DNA from: Pseudoalteromonas shioyasakiensis
Lineage (GTDB): Bacteria > Pseudomonadota > Gammaproteobacteria > Enterobacterales > Alteromonadaceae
Reading direction: 5' to 3'
Assembly: GCF_024518675.1 (NCBI RefSeq)
Contig: NZ_JANIGL010000001.1
Span: 496,001 to 560,000, forward strand
DNA: 64,000 bases
This document shows, piece by piece, positions 55,557-64,000 of the stretch (positions are counted from its first letter, which is position 1; every line of letters starts with the position of its first letter). Position numbers and translations under genes: made by a program. Below the pieces are notes generated by a model. The model worked only from the letters and a program-made list of their open reading frames with translations, was not told where the DNA came from and did not search any database.

Positions 55557-56144
55557 TTACCATAAGATATCAAGTTCACCTTTTGATGTTCCGCCATTTG
55601 GGTGCTTTGCTTGAATGATAACTGGTAATTCATTGCCTATTTCTAATAATGAATTAACCATTTGATTCGCAACATCGCCAAAGGTAATTATTTTCCTATA
55701 TTCCTTTGTATTTAAAATTGCTTTTAATCTATAGGAGCACGAGTTAATAGCTACACCATTAGGCGCTAAATCACGAGTTCCTTCATTTCCAGGAAAACAT
55801 TGAACCGAGTTTACAATATCGAAGTTAGCTCTATTTTTACCAACTCTCTCCCAAGACAGTTCAATTCGTCTACCAGCAGTACCACCGACTTTGACTGTAG
55901 GCTGGATAGCCCTTCCAACTCTCCATTCAACATCACCGGGAGCTTGGAAAACCAATAGAGTATCGCTATTGTTATTTTCAAACTCTACTGGAGGCGAGTT
56001 TCTAGTAGTTCTCTGATTTACAATCAAATGTTCTTGGCTGTGATATGGGCACTTCTTACAATTTGAATCATATGCCACGAAACTACTCCTGATTGCTAAC
56101 GAGCCTGTAGAATAACTCATTTTTAATTTATTTTTTTGATACAT
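55557..56144 (-). CDS. Divergent uracil-DNA glycosylase-superfamily protein (gene cassette 1)
   Basis: 195 residues from the ATG at 56144 (AAGG lies four bases upstream); an ATG at 56120 is also possible. The UDG fold is suggested by LLVFQAPGDVEWRVGRAIQP (motif 1, APG followed by D/E), GTAGRRIELSWERVGKNRAN, FDIVNSVQCFPGNEGTRDLAPNG and QAKHPNGG (motif 2, HPx). Four cysteines, in NCKKC, VQC and NSC, are spaced as in iron-sulfur UDG families 4 and 5. The N terminus and the 19-residue gap between the last two cysteines differ from known members, so the activity is uncertain. It could excise uracil or another modified base, or act on foreign DNA. Confidence 0.78.
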   Translation of the reverse strand: MYQKNKLKMSYSTGSLAIRSSFVAYDSNCKKCPYHSQEHLIVNQRTTRNSPPVEFENNNSDTLLVFQAPGDVEWRVGRAIQPTVKVGGTAGRRIELSWERVGKNRANFDIVNSVQCFPGNEGTRDLAPNGVAINSCSYRLKAILNTKEYRKIITFGDVANQMVNSLLEIGNELPVIIQAKHPNGGTSKGELDILW

Positions 56145-56211
56145 TAACCTTAGCCGAGTTACTTTTTTAATTCAATCGGTTACTTAGACTTTTCGAAAAA
56201 ATAAAAAGGGA
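56144..56211. repeat. Direct repeat copy B (right flank of accessory segment)
   Basis: 68 bp, about 80% identical to copy A at 53236-53304. It sits between the start of cassette gene 1 and the left end of the transposase element; its last bases (AAAAAGGGA) merge into the GGACAGGCAC end. Confidence 0.75.
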
Positions 56212-57480
56212 CAGGCACATATTTCCTTGAGAAAGATTACGCTATTTTCCCGTTGTAGGTAACCTTACCATTATTTTTTCACTCAGCTTGCTATAGAGTG
56301 TAGAGTTGAGTCGCTTGGGAGGGATTTTAGGTTATAAAGATAAGCTAAAAATTGAATTCTTTACTTTGTATCAATAATTTAATGGGCTGAATTTGTTTAG
56401 CCTGTGCCTTTGTACCATTTTACATCGTTGCTGGCGGCTTGTTGCTTTAACCGTTGTTTGCTACCAGCAAAATTTGAGTACTGCTGCCTAAATCGCATTA
56501 TTGATTCAAGCCATTGTGCTTCTTCTATATTTAAAGTAAGCAGCACTTTTGGCATAGTTTTATTGATATGCCCTTTTTTCTTTGGATCTAGGTGGCGGCC
56601 ACTCCAGTCGACTAATTCAAAATAATCCAATAAGGCAAAGGGGATCGTGTGTGTAATGTGATTACCACCAAATGGTTTTAGCTGTGCTGGTTGACTTTCA
56701 TGCTGAATATTGTCTTTTTGTTTAAGAAGCTTGTTCGCTTTAACCGTGTCTGTAGTAAAAGCTTTGAAATGCGCTATACGTTCTTGAATTGAGGTGAAAT
56801 CACTACCTTCAAGCGTATCAGCTATGTTTGCTCTAATAGGGTTCAAATCAACATAAGCCATGCAACTGAGTACTGCGGTTTCATCTAATAATGCTTGTGA
56901 TTTATAGCGTCCTTCCCAGTATTTACCTGTGCAGTTATCTTCTTTATTGGCCTCACGGGCAATGTACTCATTGAGGTTTTTCATATACCACCTGATGTCA
57001 TACAATCTTTCTCGCCACTTTGCGATGAGTTCATTGAAAAATAGCTCACTTACCTTATCTAACTTCTCTCCATTTAAGTAGCGATCAACCAGAACATGGC
57101 CATTGTAAAGCTGATACCAGCGGTTAAATACTTCATCATCAGACCAATCAAGTGCTTGACGCCTATTGACGTTAACAACAAGGTGGTAGTGATTGCTCAT
57201 AACTGCATAAGCGGCAATTTCGATGGCAAATACACTACTTAATAACTTTATCCGATCGACTAGCCACTCCCGTCGATGATCAAAGTTTTTACCTGTATAT
57301 TTATCATTTCCACACAAAAATGCTCGCCTAACACATCGTGAAATTAAGTGATAATAAGATGTCGATGCTAAATCAATTAGATTTTTTCTTGCGCGAGTCA
57401 TAAAATATCAACTTCACTTTAACTGTATATAACAACAGTCGTTGATACTGTGGTTTTTGCAAAAATTTTTGTGCCTGTCC
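56208..57480. mobile_element. REP-associated tyrosine transposase element with inverted ends
   Basis: GGACAGGCAC (56209-56218) on the left and its reverse complement GTGCCTGTCC (57471-57480) on the right bracket the Y1 transposase gene. The 252 bp between cassette gene 1 and the transposase hold the repeat and the left end; the interval 56219-56396 contains no other gene. No target duplication is obvious. The ends resemble those of RAYT genes in marine gammaproteobacteria, which usually do not move as whole elements. Confidence 0.75.
56397..57401 (-). CDS. REP-associated tyrosine transposase (RAYT, IS200/IS605-like Y1)
   Basis: 334 residues. The HUH motif is in AVMSNHYHLVVNVNRR (about 60-75), and the catalytic tyrosine is likely in SCMAYVDLNPIRANIA (about 190). 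A basic N terminus (ARKNLIDLASTSYYHLISRCVRRAF) is typical. RAYTs are single-strand endonucleases of the HUH class thought to spread REP sequences. The C-terminal region (about 240-334) with KVLLTLNIEEAQWLESIMRF is a longer tail than the short RAYT form. It is complete and therefore may be active. Confidence 0.9.
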   Translation of the reverse strand: MTRARKNLIDLASTSYYHLISRCVRRAFLCGNDKYTGKNFDHRREWLVDRIKLLSSVFAIEIAAYAVMSNHYHLVVNVNRRQALDWSDDEVFNRWYQLYNGHVLVDRYLNGEKLDKVSELFFNELIAKWRERLYDIRWYMKNLNEYIAREANKEDNCTGKYWEGRYKSQALLDETAVLSCMAYVDLNPIRANIADTLEGSDFTSIQERIAHFKAFTTDTVKANKLLKQKDNIQHESQPAQLKPFGGNHITHTIPFALLDYFELVDWSGRHLDPKKKGHINKTMPKVLLTLNIEEAQWLESIMRFRQQYSNFAGSKQRLKQQAASNDVKWYKGTG

Positions 57481-57502
57481 TATTTAACCCGCTTTAGCAG
57501 TT

Positions 57503-58513
57503 CTATATAACCCTTCTAATGAATGGAATTCTATACATGACATATACAACGCCTGCTGACATTCCGAATACAATAAAGGTAACTACTGGAACAGAAACTA
57601 TTGGATGAAAGCTTCCTGCTCCATATTGTATGTAGTTAATTATTTCCAATATTACAGGGTGGACAAGGTATATACCTAAAGTAAGAATTGATAATTTCTT
57701 TGTGAAGGAAGTATTAATAACCGGCTTGCCCCATGCCTTAAGAATATACATGAGGCTAATTGACATAGGAACCACACTCACGCTCAAATAGCCATAAAAA
57801 TATAAACCGTGTTCCAAACTGGACTTTTCTGCCAGAATGTAGCAGCCGTAGAACGTCACTAAGATTGATACTATAAAGACACTCCACAAAATGCTCTTTT
57901 TTGGATTACGATTATCTTGACGTATAAGGTGCCCTAAAAAAAAGTACGGAACATATAGAAGGAACCAATTAATGAATAGTTTTGAGCCACCAGTGATGAA
58001 CTTACCATAGGCATAGTTGAGCATTGTCATTACGAACGCGATCGCAATAAAGACTAAGAGTTCCTTTTTGCTCGAATGCGCCACAACTTTCCGAAAGAAT
58101 GGGGTAAACAAATATAAACTGATAATCATGTATAAAAACCACATGTGATAATGAGGTTTTCCGGACAGTAGCTGTTTTAACAAATCTACTATAGTTAGCT
58201 CATTCCCTTTCACTGTACTTTTTAAAAAAGACCACGCCAGAAAAAAAGCCGACCAAAATATAATTGGAACTAGTATCCTTGAGAGCCGTTTAGTATAAAA
58301 AGTTGCTAAATCTTCTTGTTTATTCGGATCTAGCAATAGTGCACCGCTTATCATTACAAAAACAGGAACACACCACCTGACAGCAGAGTCGAACACATTT
58401 CCGACCCACCAGTACTCAGTTCCCACATCATTTCCAGTCACGACCCCTGCTGATACGTGTAAAAATACGACAGCAAAGATGGCTATTATTCTGGAATTAT
58501 TCAGCCAGATCAT
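57503..58513 (-). CDS. Acyltransferase family 3 (O-acetyltransferase) membrane protein
   Basis: 336 residues with about ten membrane helices. The acyltransferase-3 signature is visible at the N terminus: RIIAIFAVVFLHVSAGV, with the conserved histidine, and WCVPVFVMISGALLL. The length and FFLGHLIRQDN resemble WecH/YiaH-type enzymes that O-acetylate surface polysaccharides or lipids from acetyl-CoA. It lies 22 bases after the right end of the transposase element and has a perfect palindrome upstream. It has no glycan-synthesis genes next to it, so the acceptor is unknown; with the deacetylase cassette it suggests surface-glycan editing. Confidence 0.88.
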   Translation of the reverse strand: MIWLNNSRIIAIFAVVFLHVSAGVVTGNDVGTEYWWVGNVFDSAVRWCVPVFVMISGALLLDPNKQEDLATFYTKRLSRILVPIIFWSAFFLAWSFLKSTVKGNELTIVDLLKQLLSGKPHYHMWFLYMIISLYLFTPFFRKVVAHSSKKELLVFIAIAFVMTMLNYAYGKFITGGSKLFINWFLLYVPYFFLGHLIRQDNRNPKKSILWSVFIVSILVTFYGCYILAEKSSLEHGLYFYGYLSVSVVPMSISLMYILKAWGKPVINTSFTKKLSILTLGIYLVHPVILEIINYIQYGAGSFHPIVSVPVVTFIVFGMSAGVVYVMYRIPFIRRVI

Positions 58514-58834
58514 TTGAACTCCTTTGTACTGCTAACAGTGTTTTACCAAGAATAGGATAAACACTCGCGAGTGTTTATCCTATTCTACGTAAATACACTT
58601 TAAAATTTATAATAATATTATTAACTTACTAACTTATAAGAAAGATGGCAACAAAAACTCGTCACTCCCATGGCGAGAATTTACTTAATCGAGAATCCAC
58701 ATTTTTTTATACGAGAACAAGCGAAATAAACACTTTTAAAGTCAATAAGTTAATTTATTATCACCGCCCTACTGCTATTATGGCTGAAACAATATAGCGG
58801 TAGCGCAAGAGAACTTTCGCTACGCATAGCTAAA
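58514..58834. other. 321-bp gap holding a 38-bp perfect palindrome
   Basis: No ORF is supported. The left part has the palindrome at 58550-58587. The rest is AT-rich with short A/T tracts and would contain the 3' end signals of the M28 peptidase gene and the promoter of the acyltransferase. Confidence 0.6.
58550..58587. repeat. Perfect 38-bp palindrome
   Basis: AGAATAGGATAAACACTCG is followed directly, without a loop, by its exact reverse complement CGAGTGTTTATCCTATTCT. It starts 37 bases upstream of the acyltransferase ATG. No T-run follows, so it is not a simple terminator. It could be an operator or a mobile-element remnant. Confidence 0.9.
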
Positions 58835-60232
58835 CTACTTTATAACATGCTCAAATGCGCCCACATCACCAGGGAAAACCACAGGTGATTCAATGCCGTC
58901 TTTATTAACAGCAGCGACACCAAAGTAATAATTATCGATAACTACATTTTTAAGGGTTGCTTCACTTACATCACCTACATAGCGGCTAAACTGCCATTGT
59001 GGTTCGCTGGTATAACGCCAGTAAATTCTGTAGCCAACGGTGGTTTTATCAGTGTTTCTTTGCCATTTTAATGTTGTACTTGGTTTTACCGCACCAGATA
59101 TTTCCACGCCTTTTGGTGGTGCGGGTGCCCAGGCCATGGCGGCTAAACTCACTGCATTAAGTGAAGTGAGTTTTGCGGTGTAATCAAAATCCACGCCGTC
59201 GATGGTATCGCCATAAACAATGCCGTCTTCTGTACGTAGGTCTTGATGTTGATGGTTATAGTTTTCGTTAGTTTCCATCACCCTGACGGCAGCATACCCC
59301 ATGTCGTTGAAAGGTCTATGGTGGCCACCACGGGCAAAACGGTCGAGTCTGTAAACCAACATGGTATCTAAATTTGGGATGTACCTGTCGGCGATGGTAT
59401 CAATATAACGCGCTAAGTTACGGCTTGCTGAGTCAACCTCTCCACCGGTAAAGCGTCGTTTATGGGCTTGCTCTTTGGTTTCTATCACCCGTGTGCCTTC
59501 AGAGAAAATACGGGCTGTTGTGTTATCGGTTACACCATTAATGCCAGTGATATTGCCAATCATGTCGTTATTCAAAACGCCATGAACTTGCCAACCTTGT
59601 TGCTGTGCATGTTTAGCGAGTATTTTACCACCAAAAAGTCCTTGCTCTTCACCTGAAAGCGCAGCGTAAACAATGGAACCATTAAATTTATAGTTTGATA
59701 AAACACGAGCGGCTTCAATAACACCTGCAACCCCAGTTGCATTATCGTTTGCTCCGGGAGAGTCACTGGTAAAATCCATTACATCACTGACCCGTGAGTC
59801 TATATCCCCCGACATCATCACCATGCGATTTGGCTCATCCATTCCGCGCTGAATAGCAATAATGTTAACCACTTCAACAGGGTTTGGTATACGTTTTTCA
59901 CCAGAGATTGTATCTTTCACTTCAATCACTTCTAAGCAGCCACCACATTGTTTAGATATCGCCTCAAACTCAGCTTTTATCCAGCGTCTCGCTGCGCCAA
60001 TACCGCGGGTATTCGATTTCGTCTCAGACAAGGTATGACGAGTGCCAAAGTCAACCAAGGTTTGCACATCGCTCTCAAGGCGCTTTGCTGAAACAGCACT
60101 GGCAATATTATGTAGCTTTTGTTGATCTTGATAATCAAGTGGCTCAGCCAATGCGGCATGAGATACAAATAACGTGCTTAATAAAAGCGTGGTATTGATT
60201 ACTGTCATTTTAGTTTTAATTCGGTCAGACAT
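58835..60232 (-). CDS. Exported M28-family metallopeptidase with fibronectin-III-like domain
   Basis: 465 residues. A signal peptide ends near SHAALAEP. The M28 zinc core includes GDIDSRVSDVMDFTSDSPGANDNATG (metal Asp), LSGEEQGLFGGK (catalytic Glu) and VLNNDMIGNI; the later histidine of the family is in RGGHHRPFNDMGYAAVRVME. Residues about 365-455 form a fibronectin-type-III-like module (TTVGYRIYWRYTSEPQWQFSR). It is a secreted aminopeptidase for extracellular protein digestion, common in marine Alteromonadales. The ATG is 29 bases after an A-rich leader. It is monocistronic. Confidence 0.92.
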   Translation of the reverse strand: MSDRIKTKMTVINTTLLLSTLFVSHAALAEPLDYQDQQKLHNIASAVSAKRLESDVQTLVDFGTRHTLSETKSNTRGIGAARRWIKAEFEAISKQCGGCLEVIEVKDTISGEKRIPNPVEVVNIIAIQRGMDEPNRMVMMSGDIDSRVSDVMDFTSDSPGANDNATGVAGVIEAARVLSNYKFNGSIVYAALSGEEQGLFGGKILAKHAQQQGWQVHGVLNNDMIGNITGINGVTDNTTARIFSEGTRVIETKEQAHKRRFTGGEVDSASRNLARYIDTIADRYIPNLDTMLVYRLDRFARGGHHRPFNDMGYAAVRVMETNENYNHQHQDLRTEDGIVYGDTIDGVDFDYTAKLTSLNAVSLAAMAWAPAPPKGVEISGAVKPSTTLKWQRNTDKTTVGYRIYWRYTSEPQWQFSRYVGDVSEATLKNVVIDNYYFGVAAVNKDGIESPVVFPGDVGAFEHVIK

Positions 60233-60353
60233 AGTTGAAACTCTTTGCTATTAGTTATACTCACAGTACGTGAGCTTAAACTGATAACAAAGTAGTTTGA
60301 GATAAATATCGAAATTATCCGATAAATAACAATACTGTAATGGCAACATAAAT

Positions 60354-60383
60354 GAGTACCCAACTAAAACCAATTGGGTACTC
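60354..60383 (-). terminator. Stem-loop after gdhA
   Basis: GAGTACCCAA (60354-60363) and TTGGGTACTC (60374-60383) form a perfect 10-bp stem with a 10-base loop, 21 bases past the gdhA stop, followed by ATTTATG on the minus strand. Confidence 0.65.
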
Positions 60384-60403
60384 AACTGAGGAGCATTTAA
60401 TAC

Positions 60404-61786
<1,383 letters not shown>

Positions 61787-62025
61787 TTAAAATAGACGTG
61801 GTCAAGTTTATGGTTCATGGTGAGGTGCCCCTATAAGTGGTTTTCTTTCATTACCATATCACGATTTTTTATAAGCCAAGTTATTACCAAGGTGAATTTT
61901 TTTGAACTTGCAGGCGAAGCAGAAGTAATAAACTTTGAATAGGTAACTAGCTACCTATTTAATGAGAAATCATGACCTGTGTTGTCACTGATTTTGCTAA
62001 GGAATGTATTTAACCTGAGTTCAGG

Positions 62026-62412
62026 TTATTTAGCTATAAGTATGGGTAGAGAAAAAAACAAAAGAGCAGTAACACACATCCAGCTCATTGTTACCATAAA
62101 ATAAACTTTTTTCGAAAAGCGAGAAAAGGCCTTTCTCACAGAATGGCTGTACTGTTGACGCTCTCCTAGGGCGCAGGTAAGCAAGGCAATAAATAAAATA
62201 TATATAACAATGCCAGCAATACAAAACGTTAATTTACTCTGGTTGAATATCCACGCAATGATTTGTGGGTTAATTATGCCTATAATAAGCAATAGATTTA
62301 GTAAAACTATCAGACTGATGACCAATATGCCATCAAGCCATGATGCTTTTTTATTTCGCTTTTTAAGCCAAGAAACATACACAAAGTGTATTGCACACAG
62401 ATGTGAGCGCAT
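62026..62412 (-). CDS. Small membrane protein, unknown
   Basis: 128 residues with three strong hydrophobic segments at about 28-50, 63-82 and 107-125. The ATG at 62412 follows AAAGGA at six bases. It starts 28 bases after the LolE-like stop on the same strand and is probably co-transcribed with it. I recognise no family. Confidence 0.68.
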   Translation of the reverse strand: MRSHLCAIHFVYVSWLKKRNKKASWLDGILVISLIVLLNLLLIIGIINPQIIAWIFNQSKLTFCIAGIVIYILFIALLTCALGERQQYSHSVRKAFSRFSKKVYFMVTMSWMCVTALLFFSLPILIAK

Positions 62413-62439
62413 ATTAAATCCTTTTAATATGTTAAAAAA

Positions 62440-63684
62440 TTAGTTGCCGAGTACTTTTGCGGGATCAACGCGAGTTGCTTGCCATGCGGGGTATATAGTA
62501 GCCAGCACTGCTAATATAAAAGTCACGATAACGGTAATAACTATATCTTGCCAAACTAATTTGCTGGGTAAAAACTCAATAAAATAAACGCCTTCTAGTG
62601 GGTTAGCACCTGCCAATTGGCTCAACCAAGTAAATAAACTACTTATATTCAACGCTAAAAACACTCCAACAAAACACCCTAAAACCACACCAACAAAGGC
62701 TTGAGTTAGCCCTTGCATAACAAAGGTTGCTAATATAGTGCTGTCTTTTGCACCCATGGTTTTTAAAATTGCGATGTTTGCTTGTTTTTCACGCACTTCC
62801 ATTACTAGCGAAGACACAATATTAAAACTGGCTACTGCGATAATTAAAAACACCACGATATACACTATGGTACGCACCATTTGAATATCTTGATACAAAC
62901 TGCCTTGGGTTCTAAACCAGCTGGAGATATATACATAATCAGGAATGGTTTGCCCCACTCTGAGCGCTATTTGATGTGCATAAAAAACATCATTAACTTG
63001 TAAACGTAAACCAGTTACTTGCTGCTGGCTATAGCCAAGTAGCGATTGCGCTTTAGCCAAATGAATAAACGCTGCTGTGCTATCTATTGGCCCTCCCATT
63101 TTTACAATGCCTGCTAGGGTCAGGGTGACCCGTTTTGGTGCTAAAATATCGCTGCCGGTTTGATTCACTTGAGGAATTAATAAGGTAACTAAATCACCTT
63201 GCTGTAACTGCAATTGCTTAACAATTTGCGCCCCTAAAATAACTTCATCAAGATCTAATTGGCTGATCAGTTTACCTTGAGTATATTGATTAATTGATGA
63301 AACATTCTTTTCAAGTTCAGGGCTAACGCCACGTACTTCAACCGCTTTTAGGTCACTTTTATATTGCGCCATGCCATTTACACTAATAAAAGGGGCTGCA
63401 CCTGTCACTCCCGGTTGTTTGGCTAGATTTTCAACCTTACTTGGCCATTGCTCAATCGGCCTGTTTGGCGCAACATATTCTACTTGCGGTACCACACTTA
63501 ACAAACGGTGGACGAGCTGCTGCTCAAATCCATTGATCACCGACAAAGCAACAATTAGCACAGCAACGCCAAGCAAAATACCAATGGTCGATGCTTTTGC
63601 TATAAAGCTAACAAAACCATTTTGGCTTTCGTTTGAGCCAGAGTGTGCTCTAAACCGCTTACTTAAAAACGCACTAAGCAACAT
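62440..63684 (-). CDS. lolE: Lipoprotein-releasing ABC transporter permease (LolE/LolC type)
   Basis: 414 residues from the ATG at 63684; a GTG two codons upstream is less likely. One N-terminal helix (about 27-48), a large periplasmic MacB-like domain (about 50-265), then three helices. [25 protein letters not shown] and [22 protein letters not shown] are hallmarks of LolC/LolE; the chain ends with [20 protein letters not shown]. With LolD it extracts lipoproteins from the inner membrane to LolA. It overlaps lolD by 11 bases and follows it, the position of lolE in lolCDE. Confidence 0.92.
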   Translation of the reverse strand: MLLSAFLSKRFRAHSGSNESQNGFVSFIAKASTIGILLGVAVLIVALSVINGFEQQLVHRLLSVVPQVEYVAPNRPIEQWPSKVENLAKQPGVTGAAPFISVNGMAQYKSDLKAVEVRGVSPELEKNVSSINQYTQGKLISQLDLDEVILGAQIVKQLQLQQGDLVTLLIPQVNQTGSDILAPKRVTLTLAGIVKMGGPIDSTAAFIHLAKAQSLLGYSQQQVTGLRLQVNDVFYAHQIALRVGQTIPDYVYISSWFRTQGSLYQDIQMVRTIVYIVVFLIIAVASFNIVSSLVMEVREKQANIAILKTMGAKDSTILATFVMQGLTQAFVGVVLGCFVGVFLALNISSLFTWLSQLAGANPLEGVYFIEFLPSKLVWQDIVITVIVTFILAVLATIYPAWQATRVDPAKVLGN

Positions 63685-64000
63685 AGCCACTCTCTTTAAT
63701 AGCGATTTTTCCTTCGTCTAAATAGGCTATTTTACCGAGCTTATCAGCTAACTCTAAGTCATGGGTTACCACCACAAAGCTGGTATTTAAACTGGCATTA
63801 AGCTCTTTAATTAAGTCGTATATCTTTACTGCATTTTGTTTATCAAGATTACCTGTGGGTTCATCGGCAAGTACTAAGGCAGGTTGTGTGACCAACGCTC
63901 GTGCAATAGCAACCCGTTGTCTTTCACCACCAGATAAGGCAGACGGTTTATGTAAACTACGGTGAGAGAGCCCTACTTTGTCGAGCATTGCTAAGGCCTG
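63674..64000 (-). CDS. lolD: Lipoprotein-releasing ABC transporter ATP-binding subunit LolD (3' part)
   Basis: The last 108 residues of the protein are in the window; the frame stays open at the right edge. The ABC signature [16 protein letters not shown] and Walker [14 protein letters not shown] are clear, with the H-loop in [15 protein letters not shown]. It is followed with an 11-base overlap by the permease gene, the standard lolD-lolE arrangement. Confidence 0.94.
   Translation of the reverse strand, partial: QALAMLDKVGLSHRSLHKPSALSGGERQRVAIARALVTQPALVLADEPTGNLDKQNAVKIYDLIKELNASLNTSFVVVTHDLELADKLGKIAYLDEGKIAIKESGYVA

Noticed and set aside
53863-56144. The accessory segment as a prophage remnant
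   Set aside because: No capsid, tail, integrase or lysis genes are seen; attC hairpins explain the gene spacing better.
57481-57502. A further attC between the transposase and the acyltransferase
   Set aside because: Only 22 bases remain and no core or inverted arms are visible, so the acyltransferase was not called a cassette.

Overview
The window looks like chromosomal DNA of a marine gammaproteobacterium of the Alteromonadales, most likely Pseudoalteromonas or a close relative. This is inferred from moderate-to-low G+C, the DUF2835, DUF2750, ElaA-like and RoxA-type proteins, and gene order shared with gammaproteobacteria (msrC-proQ-prc, yccA-tusE beside tRNA-Ser, rluE-mnmA-hflD-purB-roxA, recC-recB-recD). 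No species can be fixed without a database search.

Left part (1-18.9 kb, nearly all minus strand): the 5' part of NAD-dependent glutamate dehydrogenase; a four-gene envelope operon (DUF1302 outer-membrane protein, DUF1329 periplasmic LolA-like protein, YCF48 propeller, RND/MMPL permease) with a strong terminator inside it; DUF2835-pepN; nhaC; and the msrC / small acidic ORF / proQ / prc operon. Two tandem tRNA-Ser(UGA) genes follow.

Middle (19.4-40.4 kb, mostly plus strand): yccA, tusDCBE and rluE for 2-thiouridine and pseudouridine synthesis; a PAS-GGDEF protein; mnmA-hflD-purB-roxA and an acetyltransferase; a TonB-dependent receptor with a small exported partner; a short-chain dehydrogenase whose start looks frameshifted; an Mpo1-like membrane protein; a Crp/Fnr regulator divergent from an exported M20 amidohydrolase; a TRIC-type channel and a CpdB-like lipoprotein. 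Then come REP-like repeats and recCBD (40.7-49.6 kb), and an old-yellow-enzyme/TetR divergent pair with a clear palindromic operator.

Accessory part (52.2-58.6 kb): the most unusual stretch. Three minus-strand genes (a divergent uracil-DNA-glycosylase-like protein, an unknown Gly-rich zinc-ribbon protein and an exported polysaccharide deacetylase) are separated by two recognisable integron attC sites. No integrase is visible in the window, so this is a CALIN-like cassette cluster. At the 3' end of the third cassette, where the next attC core should lie, there is what looks like the 3' end (domains V and VI) of an ORF-less group II intron in the opposite orientation, as expected for attC-targeting introns. 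Roughly 69-bp direct repeats flank the segment. A REP-associated tyrosine transposase with inverted GGACAGGCAC ends and an acyltransferase preceded by a perfect 38-bp palindrome follow.

Right end: an exported M28 peptidase, NADP-type gdhA, a small membrane protein, and a lolE-like permease with partial lolD running off the window.
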